From contig JAITNR010000219.1 of NCBI GenBank assembly GCA_031290375.1, forward strand, positions 1 through 5,664: DNA of 5,664 nt. The letters are read 5' to 3'. Both the position numbers and the translations under genes were made by a program. Below are positions 5,663-5,664 of the stretch, piece after piece. This DNA comes from Prevotellaceae bacterium (GTDB taxonomy: Bacteria > Bacteroidota > Bacteroidia > Bacteroidales > Paludibacteraceae). Positions within the stretch are counted from its first letter, which is position 1, and each line of letters starts with the position of its first letter. Below the pieces are notes generated by a model. It did not search any database and had not been told where the DNA came from. It saw only the letters and a program-made list of their open reading frames with translations.

Positions 5663-5664
5663 AT

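Noticed and set aside
5570..5664. Plus-strand frame from an ATG at 5570 running off the window edge
   Set aside because: It is rich in Phe, Ile and Leu as expected from AT-rich DNA, with no promoter element; the opposite-strand tail NPENWTEDKFYIE is the more protein-like reading.

Overview
The window looks like chromosomal DNA from a member of the Bacteroidota. The main evidence is two copies of the TAnnTTTGY-type -7 promoter element, each a short distance upstream of a start codon. Supporting signs are A-rich leaders without Shine-Dalgarno sites ahead of galE and rarA, low G+C, and a gene tail (LVKNQLELGG) of the kind found at the end of Bacteroidota ABC exporters. The genus cannot be named from the sequence.

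Layout. The left edge (2-115) holds the last 37 codons of a protein ending in a CorC/HlyC transporter-associated domain, followed by a possible weak terminator. Bases 116-608 are an AT-rich stretch with no gene I can support. Bases 609-1048 are a remnant of an IS4-family insertion sequence. It keeps a promoter and the N-terminal (DUF4372-type) part of the transposase but has lost the DDE catalytic domain, and it is bounded by an imperfect 12-bp inverted repeat. Directly against its right edge (1048-1122) are the last 24 codons of an ABC exporter gene whose body is missing. This stretch is therefore a rearrangement scar.

A Bacteroidota promoter directly after the scar drives kup (1180-3141, GTG start), a potassium uptake permease. 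Eleven bases later comes galE (3153-4175), UDP-glucose 4-epimerase, probably in the same operon. rarA (4257-5543, minus strand), the replication-associated AAA+ ATPase, converges on galE. An AT-rich hairpin lies in the 81-bp gap between them. At the right edge (5621-5662, minus strand) there may be the last 13 codons of another gene upstream of rarA.

The intact genes are ordinary housekeeping genes with no evident functional link to one another beyond the kup-galE pairing. I found no new multi-gene system. The parts worth a second look are the IS/ABC scar, a possible start-codon-sequestering hairpin in the IS leader, and the substrate-gate residue of GalE.
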